From Paenibacillus antarcticus (GTDB lineage Bacteria > Bacillota > Bacilli > Paenibacillales > Paenibacillaceae), in NCBI RefSeq assembly GCF_001637225.1, contig NZ_LVJI01000009.1, positions 41,689 through 105,688 on the forward strand: a DNA stretch of 64,000 bases. The letters run 5' to 3'. Shown in pieces: positions 33,682-41,133 of this stretch. A program made the translations under genes and the position numbers. The notes under the pieces were generated by a model. The model had not been told where the DNA came from. It made no database searches and saw nothing but the letters and a program-made list of their open reading frames with translations. Every line of letters begins with the position of its first letter. Position 1 is the first letter of the stretch.

Positions 33682-34137
33682 TCACTTAAATATGTTCATT
33701 TCCTTTGAGAATTGCAGATACCCCTTTACATCCTCACTCTCGAATCCTTTACAATTAGAGACTGTGAAAATATTATTATGGATCCCCTCTTCTTTGTTCA
33801 TTTCCTTACAGAAATATGTAATCTTCTCTCTCTGCCCGCTATAAGCATCTCTGGTAGCATCCGTTGTGAATCGTATTTCTGAGCCATTAAAGTTCACATC
33901 ATAAATGATTGGTCCACTATCACTAGTTGGTGATATTAGCATTACATTATCGCCTTTATGATCTTGGAATCTTTCATAAAATATATGCATTCTTTCGTAT
34001 TCCAACTTATTGAAGTTAGTTAAGATTCCTCTTTGTATATACTTCTTATCATATTGAGCATTCAATCGAATGAAATAGAAGAGACAAATACAAAGGACAA
34101 CAATAATAATTGAGAGTAACCAAATCGTTTTTTTCAT
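33682..34137 (-). CDS. DUF4362-like membrane-anchored protein
   Basis: The 151-residue protein has an N-terminal signal anchor (IWLLSIIIVVLCICLFYFI) with no clear lipobox, then a DUF4362-like domain: GILTNFNKLEYERMHIFYERF, VMLISPTSDSGPIIYDVNFN, and ending TYFCKEMNKEEG...FTVSNCKG. Together with the two genes at 28-29 kb it makes three members in the window, at different stages of decay. Function unknown; likely surface-exposed. Confidence 0.6.
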   Translation of the reverse strand: MKKTIWLLSIIIVVLCICLFYFIRLNAQYDKKYIQRGILTNFNKLEYERMHIFYERFQDHKGDNVMLISPTSDSGPIIYDVNFNGSEIRFTTDATRDAYSGQREKITYFCKEMNKEEGIHNNIFTVSNCKGFESEDVKGYLQFSKEMNIFK

Positions 34138-34173
34138 TGGATCTCCTTGTAATTACGATACTGTCAGCTATTG

Positions 34174-34352
34174 CGTATAACGTTCTATGTATATGACACG
34201 GCAGTAAATCTCTGTTATATGAAGTAATCACCTTCAGAACTTACTAACTTCCTCAACTATAGTTACTATTTTCCGGATTAGAAACTAATGGATTTCCTGT
34301 AAGCATGATGACCGAGCAGTATACGCGATGAAGTTCTAGTACTTTGTTAGCC
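34174..34352 (-). repeat. Two tandem attC-like repeats
   Basis: The first site, on the minus strand, starts GGCTAAC (34352) and runs AAAGTACTAGAACTTCATCGCG. The second has ATATAAC (34220-34214), ACTGCCGTGTC, and GTTATACG (34181-34174): exact inverted ends TATAAC/GTTATA 34 bases apart. The 220-base interval between the HAD and DUF4362 genes has no coding content apart from these. Confidence 0.5.
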
Positions 34353-34360
34353 GATAATAT

Positions 34361-35140
34361 TTATATAACTCCGAATATTTTTAAAGCGTATGAAATACCA
34401 CCTTCACTTGCTCTTCTAGTAACAAAGTTCGCTTTCTCTTTTAATCGATTCTCACCATTTCCCATTGCAATTCCCAAGCCAACATACTCCAACATATCTA
34501 AGTCATTTCCCCCGTCACCGAAAGCAATAGCTTCAGATTTATCAATTTCTAAATAATCAAGAACCTTTTTAATCGCTGCTGACTTAGAAACTTCTGCTTC
34601 TTCAAGCACGTTCATGACATATCTGTGAAACCTCACGAATCTGAGCTTGGGGAAGTTATCAATATATTTTTGATCTTCGCTACCGTCTGCATATAAGCAC
34701 ATGCAATAAACTTCCTCTGCTATAGAGCTCATTTTTGGGGGATATTGAGTAATACTTAACGTCTCATTCAGGGCCTCCATGACTCGTTTATTATCTGAGC
34801 CAATTCCGTTCATGGCGAACGCCTCCGTAAAGTAAGAAACGCTATGTCCATTTAATTCAGCAAATGCCGTGAGTTCTCGAACGGTTTCACTCGCAAGCAC
34901 TGATTTATAAAAAACGTTTCCATCACATTGTATTAGTGCACCATTTGCAGAAATAATTGTATCCAAACCCATTGACACCAACTCTTCACACAAACTGTAC
35001 GGTCTCCCTGTCGCAACTACAACTTTTATTCCTTTGTTAATCAATCGATGAATTGCTTCTTTCGTACTTTGCGGTATGCTCCTATCAATCTCACTTAATA
35101 AAGTACCGTCAACATCGAAAAACACAATCTTGTACATCAT
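34361..35140 (-). CDS. HAD-superfamily phosphatase, Cof type (IIB)
   Basis: The 259-residue protein shows VFFDVDGTLLSE (motif I, two catalytic Asp), VVATGRPYSL (motif II), KSAAIKKVL (motif III Lys) and AFGDGGNDLDMLEYVGLGIAMGN (motif IV). The IIB cap lies between motifs II and III. Such enzymes dephosphorylate sugar phosphates or cofactors such as pyridoxal phosphate; the substrate is unknown. The gene is intact and begins about 18 bases after a GTTAGAG sequence like the right end of the array repeats. Confidence 0.85.
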   Translation of the reverse strand: MMYKIVFFDVDGTLLSEIDRSIPQSTKEAIHRLINKGIKVVVATGRPYSLCEELVSMGLDTIISANGALIQCDGNVFYKSVLASETVRELTAFAELNGHSVSYFTEAFAMNGIGSDNKRVMEALNETLSITQYPPKMSSIAEEVYCMCLYADGSEDQKYIDNFPKLRFVRFHRYVMNVLEEAEVSKSAAIKKVLDYLEIDKSEAIAFGDGGNDLDMLEYVGLGIAMGNGENRLKEKANFVTRRASEGGISYALKIFGVI

Positions 35141-35333
35141 ATCTTGATCCTCTCTCTAACTTTATTACTTGAATGCTAATTGTTTACATAATATAAACGC
35201 AATTAGTATGCTCGTAGTTCACTTGGTCCTGAATATATTTCTTGCAAATCCGATCAAGGGCGAATTTCCGTAGTAGGAATGCTGTTTTATCAGATGACAG
35301 TGCCTTCTATGTAATACACTCTATCAAGTACTC

Positions 35334-35738
35334 TTACAGATTTTTTGTCAGTATTACTTCAAGTGGTTGAGTCTCCAATAGTAAACATCCAGCATCACGA
35401 TACCCAATCTTCCTATAAAAATGTTGTGCATCTTCATTAGATTGCGTTGACGTCATTATTAGTTCAAATCCTTTTTTACGCATAATTTCTTCCCAATACA
35501 GAACAATTTCTTTACCCACTCCTTGTCCTCTATGTTCTTCATCAATCCATATCATGTTCATAAAAGGAATACTGTCCCAAAAGTATCCATATCTCATCCA
35601 ACCAATTTCTTTCTCTGCATCCCTAATTATAAAGATCTCATTTGCATTAATCTTCGTTCTTACAAGTGTTTCAGGAATATGTCTATCTCTTTCAACAATG
35701 TACTTATAATCTTTTTCTGTTGCCAATTCTATCTTCAT
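35334..35738 (-). CDS. GNAT-family N-acetyltransferase
   Basis: The 134-residue GNAT has IEVERD-like N-terminal helices (ATEKDYKYIVERDRHI), a core strand FMNMIWIDEEHRGQGVGKEI (R-G-Q-G-V-G-K acetyl-CoA loop) and AQHFYRKIGYRDAGCLLL (last strand with the usual Tyr). Complete, acceptor unknown. It is followed at lower coordinates by a left-arm repeat (35250-35305) that shares ACAGCATTCCTAC with the site at 36.6 kb. Confidence 0.82.
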   Translation of the reverse strand: MKIELATEKDYKYIVERDRHIPETLVRTKINANEIFIIRDAEKEIGWMRYGYFWDSIPFMNMIWIDEEHRGQGVGKEIVLYWEEIMRKKGFELIMTSTQSNEDAQHFYRKIGYRDAGCLLLETQPLEVILTKNL

Positions 35739-35777
35739 TCCAAATCCCCCGATATACTATATTTAGGAACTACTCTA

Positions 35778-36323
35778 CTACATATCTGTTTTTTCTGGTT
35801 TCCATCCCTTTATTTGAGACCATTTAGTAGCCTTTCTAAGGATGTCCCAAATAATAGGATCTTTCCCATCCACATATTTCACTCTATCATGACGAAAAAG
35901 ATTCATTAATCGGTGTTTTTCAGCTACATAAAATACACAATCTTCAGGATGCGTTCTTAAATAATCTCTAAAAAGTAAAGAAATCTGTTCACCTAAACTT
36001 CCAACTTGTCTAACATGAATATGAGTCCTTCTTGTTCCTGGAATCTCTCGGAAATATCCTTTTGTTTTGTCGATGTTTGCAGATCTGTAGACAAATCCCA
36101 GTCGTTCAATCTTGGATTTGTATTTGGACAAATCATCAAATTCTATAACGGAAATCTGAATATCTATTATGGGTTTCGCCTCTAGGCCTACAACTGAAGT
36201 TGATCCAATATGATCAATTCTAATTGCGGTATCTTGCAGTGCATCTCTTAACTCCTTACCTAATTCTTCAAATAAATACTTCCATTCAGGATCATACTTA
36301 GCTATTCTCCATTGTTCATCCAT
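35778..36323 (-). CDS. GrpB-family (UPF0157) protein
   Basis: The 181-residue protein has all GrpB blocks: AIRIDHIGSTSVVGLEAKPIIDIQI, GYFREIPGTRRTHIHVRQVG, LFRDYLRTHPEDCVFYVAEK and HDRVKYVDGKDPII. It is a nucleotidyltransferase-like fold of unknown reaction. It is only distantly similar to the GrpB gene at 12.8 kb, so the two were probably acquired separately. Start ATG 36323 is preceded by GAGGTAATATC. Confidence 0.85.
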   Translation of the reverse strand: MDEQWRIAKYDPEWKYLFEELGKELRDALQDTAIRIDHIGSTSVVGLEAKPIIDIQISVIEFDDLSKYKSKIERLGFVYRSANIDKTKGYFREIPGTRRTHIHVRQVGSLGEQISLLFRDYLRTHPEDCVFYVAEKHRLMNLFRHDRVKYVDGKDPIIWDILRKATKWSQIKGWKPEKTDM

Positions 36324-36522
36324 GATATTACCTCATTTTCTGTTTTAACATGTTCCGATAATATAAACTAATGATGAAGCATCTGTTAAAATATCATTCG
36401 TCTGATACGGGAAAGAACGTATCCACGCAATATATATATCTAGTGATTCTTACTTTCTCTTAACCGAACTAATCCCACCGATGTAACTTTCATAGAAGAA
36501 TCGACCCAATTCAAAGCTTGTA

Positions 36523-36670
36523 ATTTAACGCCTTGTATGTGTATTCCTGACCTTGATTTCTCTTAGATAGATCTTTATCTTAAGGAAATCAACCTGTCGC
36601 CTGAATCCTCTTCCTCGAAATCGTCCGTGACCAAGGGGAGAATGCCCGCAGTAGGAATGCGATGTTATGT
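36523..36670 (-). repeat. attC-like cassette-junction repeat
   Basis: Minus strand left end ACATAAC (36670-36664), then ATCGC and ATTCCT (36658-36653). CTCCCCTTGGTCAC lies in the middle. The right arm AGGAAT (36548-36543) and right end GTTAAAT (36529-36523) fit the attC R' consensus GTTRRRY. The arms pair with each other. It fills most of the 357-base gap between the GrpB and DUF6518-like genes. The remainder has a short in-frame tail (KLQALNWVDSSMKVTSVGL) and no gene. Confidence 0.55.
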
Positions 36671-36680
36671 GTAACAATAC

Positions 36681-37373
36681 TCATAATCCCCCAAAGAACA
36701 TGGATATCAAATTATATTCCCTACATAAGAAATACATAATTACAACAAAAGGTAATACACGTAAACGTTGCATATTGTTACTTGGGAGAACGATAAATAA
36801 TAATATCGCCAGAAACAAATCAAAGTCTTGAAGTAAAGAATGAGTATAATAAAAGCCATCTCCATTTATCAAAAGTAAAGCTATAGGTGGTGCTGAACAA
36901 AACGCAGCAATCCAACCATTTCCACCGGCATACCAAATAATATAAGCACAAATTGGCGACAACAAAGCAAAAACACCCCAAGCAAAGAAATAATATTTAG
37001 GGAAGAAACCAAACAATACACTAGAATAAGAATAATACGCTACCAGCATTCCTACGAAAAATATAAATACATATAGTGCCGCAGCTTTGGGAGAACGACT
37101 CCTCGCAGCAAGTAATGTACCTATTAGAACCCAAATTCCTAGACTCGTTGTGATATCTCTAATAATGGATAACCCATATGTATAAAATCTAAGTATAGTT
37201 TTACTATCTGCGTTAATGGAAACAGTATCCGCATATTTAGCCACAAAACCTAATATTAACCCAAAGGAAAATACAAACAATACGCGAAGTAACTTTTGCT
37301 GTATTGTAAATACTAAATTGGATCTCACCCTTACTTGATTCATCCTGTCTTTCATGCTTATTTCACTTCCCAT
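36681..37373 (-). CDS. DUF6518-like integral membrane protein
   Basis: The 230-residue protein has six or seven transmembrane segments. After a short cytoplasmic N-terminus it reads LLRVLFVFSFGLILGFVAKY, then GLSIIRDITTSLGIWVLIGT, ARSRSPKAAALYVFIFFVGM and YYSYSSVLFGFFPKYYFFAW, a layout matching DUF6518 proteins. Function unknown. Full length, with only a repeat element downstream. Confidence 0.6.
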   Translation of the reverse strand: MGSEISMKDRMNQVRVRSNLVFTIQQKLLRVLFVFSFGLILGFVAKYADTVSINADSKTILRFYTYGLSIIRDITTSLGIWVLIGTLLAARSRSPKAAALYVFIFFVGMLVAYYSYSSVLFGFFPKYYFFAWGVFALLSPICAYIIWYAGGNGWIAAFCSAPPIALLLINGDGFYYTHSLLQDFDLFLAILLFIVLPSNNMQRLRVLPFVVIMYFLCREYNLISMFFGGL

Positions 37374-37415
37374 ATATAAAACTAATTGATTTCTTAGATA
37401 ACCGTTCCGATCTTC

Positions 37416-37778
37416 TCAGCCTTCAACTAATTGATAAAATCTAATATCGCCTTTGTCTGTCTCGGCGATTAAAATATCTTTTCTCTCTTTGACAAGATAG
37501 ATTTTTGTTCCAACTTTTAGTTTATTAGCTGTTCCGTTTTTAAAATCTTCACCTCTATATCCTTTGTGAGTAATTTCAGTTATTTCTATGTCTTTCGTTA
37601 GATCCAACTCATCTACCCATGGAACACCTGCATTGTAAATTGTGTCTTTATACATAAAAATATTTGCATTCTGATCCAGCCTTAGAGTCTCCTCTGCAGT
37701 TGGATTCCCTATTGTTTCAGTAGACTGATATGCAGATAAAATAATGAGAAAGACTAATATATTGAGTATACGATGCAT
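37416..37778 (-). CDS. Exported protein with damaged lipobox
   Basis: The 120-residue protein begins MHRILNILVFLIILSAYQST. The position where a lipoprotein would have L-S-A-C shows L-S-A-Y (codon TAT), one G-to-A change from Cys (TGT). The mature part (GNPTAEETLRLDQNANIFMY, YNAGVPWVDELDLT, GTKIYLVKERKDILIAETD) resembles small Bacillales lipoproteins of unknown role. If the Cys is truly lost, the protein would be retained as an anchored or secreted form. Confidence 0.55.
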   Translation of the reverse strand: MHRILNILVFLIILSAYQSTETIGNPTAEETLRLDQNANIFMYKDTIYNAGVPWVDELDLTKDIEITEITHKGYRGEDFKNGTANKLKVGTKIYLVKERKDILIAETDKGDIRFYQLVEG

Positions 37779-37805
37779 TATTTTCCTCCTTACATATTTT
37801 TTACT

Positions 37806-37876
37806 GTTGTAACCACTTTAGCTGAGATTCAAGCTGCTTAAGTGACTGTAGGGAACCGGTCATCAGACTTAGGCTC
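37806..37876 (-). repeat. attC-like cassette-junction repeat
   Basis: Minus strand: AGCCTAAGTCTGATGACC, GGTTCCCTACAGTCACTTAAGC, CTTGAATCTCAG, ending at GTTACAAC. TAAGT and ACTTA pair with a five-base bulge (CTGAT) next to GAC/GTC. It is very similar over about 70 bases to the site at 39645-39725. It lies immediately after the carbamoyltransferase stop and about 28 bases before the next start. Confidence 0.6.
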
Positions 37877-37879
37877 ACA

Positions 37880-38713
37880 TTAGACCTTCATCTCTAAACA
37901 GTAAGCCAAAATAGCCTGTTGAACATAGATTAAATTCTTCTTAAATGGATATCCCACAAAATATTTGGAACTCATGACTTCATCACTGACTTCTTCATTT
38001 CTAAAAAATATTGCTCCTTTGTTTGCTATCTTCATTCTTTCTAGTGTAATTTGATATTTATCAGTATATTCTTTATTTATAAATTGACTAGGTAGTGAAT
38101 CTGTCAGCACCACATCACTTCCAGACAAAGTGGCTTCAAGAGAAGTAGAAAATTTGTAATTCGAGTTATTATATGTGAGTTCATTACCAGAAGTACAAAC
38201 ATGATTGTATGTAAGGTTCATAACTTTAGCAATTTCCATCCAAGACCTTGAAATATTATTTGCGGTACCTACGAATGTATAAACCAAGTCCCTATAATTT
38301 TCTCTGTTTTCTGCTATCGAATAAAGGTCAGAAAGTATCTCACATGGATGATTATGCGTGGTCATAGCATTGACTATTGGAATTGAGCTATGAAGTGAAA
38401 GATCTAACAGTTTTGAATAATCTGAATGCCTAATAATTAAACCATCCGCCCAGTTATAAAGATAATTCATAACATCTTTTGGTTCTTCTCTTTTATCGAG
38501 TGTTTCAGGTGGAAACAGTATACATTCTCCACCTAAATCCTTGATTCCCTTCTCAAAAGTAATTCTCGTCCGTATGCTTGTTTCAGGAAAAAATAATATA
38601 AAAGTCTTTTCACTTAGAATTTTTTTATTTTGATTTTCTTTTAAATATTTTGCTAATTCAAATATCTCTAGGACTTGTTTTTCAGAAAGCGTGCTTAATT
38701 CCAATAAATGCAT
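37880..38713 (-). CDS. Aspartate/ornithine carbamoyltransferase-family protein
   Basis: The 277-residue transcarbamylase-fold protein has FFPETSIRTRITFEKGI at the carbamoyl-phosphate loop (family S-T-R-T-R; here S-I-R-T-R), NAMTTHNHPCEILSDLYSI (H-P-C motif of ornithine carbamoyltransferases, with Glu for Gln), FVGTANNISRSWMEIAK and DVVLTDSLPSQF. The usual ornithine-binding S-M-G is absent and the protein is shorter than ArgF (about 310-330). So it may carbamoylate another amine. No arginine genes are nearby. Not assigned to argF. Confidence 0.75.
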   Translation of the reverse strand: MHLLELSTLSEKQVLEIFELAKYLKENQNKKILSEKTFILFFPETSIRTRITFEKGIKDLGGECILFPPETLDKREEPKDVMNYLYNWADGLIIRHSDYSKLLDLSLHSSIPIVNAMTTHNHPCEILSDLYSIAENRENYRDLVYTFVGTANNISRSWMEIAKVMNLTYNHVCTSGNELTYNNSNYKFSTSLEATLSGSDVVLTDSLPSQFINKEYTDKYQITLERMKIANKGAIFFRNEEVSDEVMSSKYFVGYPFKKNLIYVQQAILAYCLEMKV

Positions 38714-38802
38714 GATACCCCCACATCCTTTTGTAATTTTTTTGAACTTACGCTGATTTCTTATAACGTTTGGCTGTCCTGACGTATTATATATTTCACT
38801 TC

Positions 38803-39117
38803 CTATTTAATCGTAATTGCTGGAGATTCATATGTTTTATTAGTTATCCAGACCTTATAGGTAATTGAGCCTTCTAGATATTCCTCATCGCAATGAACAT
38901 CATGTCTATATCCATGGATTGTGTTTGATCTTACTAGTTCAAACAATAGTGCATAAGCTAATTTTGAGTCTTTAGTTTTATAGCCATCAAATAAGTAACC
39001 TATATCGTTGTAAGCACCACTATAAACCCATTCATGTGCCTCCCGAATTGTTTCAAACAGCATTTCTTCAATAAACCAGGATAGTGAATTTTCAGATTCT
39101 TGATCATACACATTCAT
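38803..39117 (-). CDS. Hypothetical protein, 104 residues
   Basis: This is a soluble acidic protein with no motif I recognise. It starts MNVYDQESENSLSWFIEEML with weak ribosome binding sequence and ends in SITYKVWITNKTYESPAITI. The first half looks helical, the second beta-rich. Only 45 bases separate its stop from a CAAACGTTATAAG sequence (38760) that resembles the right end of the array repeats, just before the carbamoyltransferase gene. Confidence 0.45.
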   Translation of the reverse strand: MNVYDQESENSLSWFIEEMLFETIREAHEWVYSGAYNDIGYLFDGYKTKDSKLAYALLFELVRSNTIHGYRHDVHCDEEYLEGSITYKVWITNKTYESPAITIK

Positions 39118-39340
39118 CTAATAATCAATCCCTTCTGGTCTTTAGGGCTATATGATTTTATGATCTTCTGGTAGCATTAATTTCTTGTTACGTTGCGAAA
39201 TACGTAATCAATCATTCTATTAACTGCTTTTCTCAAATTAATATATATCCTTAAAATAGATCATCAATGCGTATAGAGAATATAAATTATGTTCTCTCCG
39301 ATATCTTTATTACAGCTATCAATTCCCTTTAATTTATTTA

Positions 39341-39600
39341 TCACCATTTTATGTCTGTTTGTCGAAATTGATAAATTAATAATGAAATTAATGCAATAAG
39401 TAACAATACAGCTATCGGGAATGTATTTACTGGATAATTAATGTACTGAAGAGCGTAATTGATTTTAACAATACAAAAAAATATAGAATAAGAAATCAAT
39501 GTTACCAGAAAATTGTTAAAGTACTCCTCTTCTCTGTTTCTAAAAACTGCAATTATTGAAAATAAAAAAACCGATTGTTAACACGATGTATAGAAACATA
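39341..39600 (-). pseudogene. Small membrane protein broken by two homopolymer frameshifts
   Basis: ATG at 39600, behind AAAGGAGAG, starts MFLYIVLTIGFFIF. A shift in a T run then restores SIIAVFRNREEEYFNNFLVT and LISYSIFF. A second shift in an eight-T run gives CIVKINYALQYINYPVNTFP, LLLIALISLLIYQF and a stop at 39341. Read together this is about 85 residues with three transmembrane segments. Both faults are in T runs, so assembly error is possible. Confidence 0.55.
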
Positions 39601-39644
39601 TTGTAACTCTCCTTTCTTTGTGTCTAGTTGTTTTGGGGGATTTC

Positions 39645-39725
39645 TGATAACGTTGCGAATTCCAGACATTCAAGTAGCATAAGTGACCCAAAGGAACGGG
39701 TCCTCAGACTTAGCCAGTTGAATAT
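39645..39725 (-). repeat. attC-like cassette-junction repeat
   Basis: On the minus strand the outer arms ATATTCAA and TTGAATGT pair. Inside, TAAGT/ACTTA and GACCC/GGGTC pair with a five-base bulge (CTGAG) on one side. The right end is GGAATTCGCAACGTTATCAG, ending 40 bases before a ribosome binding site. The 395 bases from 39601 to 39995 otherwise contain only a possible gene tail (NIGPSIEDYYNQNKRIFISP, about 39755-39825). Confidence 0.6.
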
Positions 39726-39995
39726 TTCTTCTGAATATCCTACTCCGATTATTCAACAACATGAATTTCGGGGCTAATAAATATTCTCTTGTTTTGGTTA
39801 TAATAGTCTTCTATTGAGGGCCCTATATTACAAAAAAGGATCAAGTAATCTACTTTGCATCCTCAACTAATTTCTTGAATCATCTGAAGTTAAATGATTG
39901 CCACGCGTACAGTAATAGAATTAGTATTAAAATTAACTAACATTCATAATATACTTCTTTGAAAAAGGTATATAGACCGCTATGGTCATGTAATA

Positions 39996-40658
39996 TTAGG
40001 TGATGTTCTCAGATAACATTGAGTTAGCTCTCAAAAAATATTTTGTTCTCTCGTTGTATTGCTCCCATAAATAATCTTTGTTTTCAATAATTAATTTAGG
40101 AATCTCCCATTCTTCAACCAATGATTTAATAAATTCTTGGTTTGGTTTCCAATCTCTCTCAGCTTCATCTAATCCTTCTGGAGTATGTAAAGAAGGTATC
40201 CATTCTACACCTCTTATTTTACCTATCATTTCCCAGTTTCTTCTAACATCGAATTGATAGATATAAATAAGAACAGGATTCAATCTATTTAATATATCTA
40301 CTAAAAGGTTAAATAGTTCTTCTATCATAGACGGTTCCATTCCCATATTATATGCAAAACTTAATGTGTCTTGAAACAATATACTCTCGATAATAATAAT
40401 TTCCGGTTCATTCTTATGTAAGTCTACAAATCTATTAAATAATTCAACAACTCGATTAAAATAATAGTTAGCCTCACCTTGATCTTTAAAAGTTGTGAAT
40501 TTACGTTCATGTATGAATAGTGGATGATCTTTAGTTAATTCATGATAAAAAATGTTCTTTATTTCTTGTTTATTCAACTCATTAGATATCATTTCTGAAA
40601 GTGTTGACTTACCAGAACCAGGTATACCATCTACTATGATTAGCTTATGACGAGTCAT
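39996..40658 (-). CDS. P-loop kinase, thymidylate-kinase-like
   Basis: The 220-residue P-loop NTPase has Walker A LIIVDGIPGSGKSTLSEMI at the N-terminus, EIIIIESILFQDTLSFAYNM as a substrate-binding strand and YIYQFDVRRNWEMIGKIRG. Length and order fit nucleotide/small-molecule kinases; the substrate is unknown. The true start is ATG 40658, 6 bases after AAAGGAG; a GTG nine codons upstream overlaps the repeat. The attC-like right end GTTAGGTG (40690-40683) ends 24 bases before this ATG, the spacing seen in integron cassettes. Confidence 0.8.
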   Translation of the reverse strand: MTRHKLIIVDGIPGSGKSTLSEMISNELNKQEIKNIFYHELTKDHPLFIHERKFTTFKDQGEANYYFNRVVELFNRFVDLHKNEPEIIIIESILFQDTLSFAYNMGMEPSMIEELFNLLVDILNRLNPVLIYIYQFDVRRNWEMIGKIRGVEWIPSLHTPEGLDEAERDWKPNQEFIKSLVEEWEIPKLIIENKDYLWEQYNERTKYFLRANSMLSENIT

Positions 40659-40682
40659 ATTTTTCTCCTTTTCTGACGATTT

Positions 40683-40792
40683 CACCTAACGTCCTTGCAT
40701 TCACCAACCCTCACACCTTAAGGAGGGGACTGGGAGGCTTAGATAGCACTTGTCTTAACCTCCCAGTTCTCCGGCCGCGACGCGGTTAGGTG
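40683..40792 (-). repeat. attC-like site with consensus R boxes
   Basis: The ends CACCTAAC (40683-40690) and GTTAGGTG (40785-40792) are exact inverted repeats. ACCTAAC fits the attC R'' consensus RYYYAAC and GTTAGGT fits R' GTTRRRY. After a GCG bulge, GTC and GAC pair inside. The centre holds a 9-bp hairpin ACTGGGAGG/CCTCCCAGT and CCTTAAGG. The length of 110 bases is within the known attC range. It lies directly upstream of the kinase gene. The stretch to 40928 is GC-richer and shows no gene. Confidence 0.55.
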
Positions 40793-40928
40793 GTGCAGGG
40801 TTCTAAGCTGAATCCGCTTGCTCTAAATTGCTCCTTGCAAACCGAGGGACTGGCGTAGTCAGGCCCCATGCGTGAATGTAGTTTTTACTGTTATAACAAG
40901 TTTGTACCAAGTTGGAAATCGAAATCTC

Positions 40929-40965
40929 AGCTTTTCTCTTAAACCCATCAATTGAGAGAAAAGCT
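40929..40965. other. Perfect 11-bp inverted repeat
   Basis: AGCTTTTCTCT and its exact complement flank a 15-base loop. There is no T run, so it is not a standard terminator. It lies between the two attC-like sites at 40.7 and 41.0 kb, in a 475-base interval without genes. Confidence 0.6.
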
Positions 40966-40968
40966 ACT

Positions 40969-41048
40969 GTTAAGCCGTTATTCGCTTCTCAGACACCCCT
41001 CTTGGTGACCAAGGAGGTCAGTGACGAAGCGGAAATACAATGTTAGAT
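40969..41048 (-). repeat. attC-like cassette-junction repeat
   Basis: Plus strand: GTTA near 40969-40980, then TATTCGCTTC (40979-40988), and GAAGCGGAAATA (41026-41037), which pair with a two-base extrahelical GA. GTTAGAT (41042-41048) fits GTTRRRY; read on the minus strand it is ATCTAAC, fitting RYYYAAC. The centre has CTTGGTGACCAAGG, a near-palindrome shared with the site at 41.95 kb, and the flank GATGTCAGCG is also shared. Confidence 0.55.
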
Positions 41049-41133
41049 GATGTCAGCGTCTACTTTGAAATACCCTCATCTATAGTTATCTATAAATATC
41101 CTTCTCCGTCAGATGAATAGTAGATTGATACAG

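Noticed and set aside
37880..38713. Assigning the carbamoyltransferase gene as argF
   Set aside because: The S-T-R-T-R and S-M-G motifs are altered or absent, the protein is short and no arginine genes are nearby, so ornithine specificity is not supported.
40793..40928. GC-richer stretch considered as a structured RNA, group II intron fragment or IS605-type transposon end
   Set aside because: I saw no domain V-like hairpin, no transposase or TnpB remnant, and no target duplication. It is only described as gene-free sequence next to an attC-like site.
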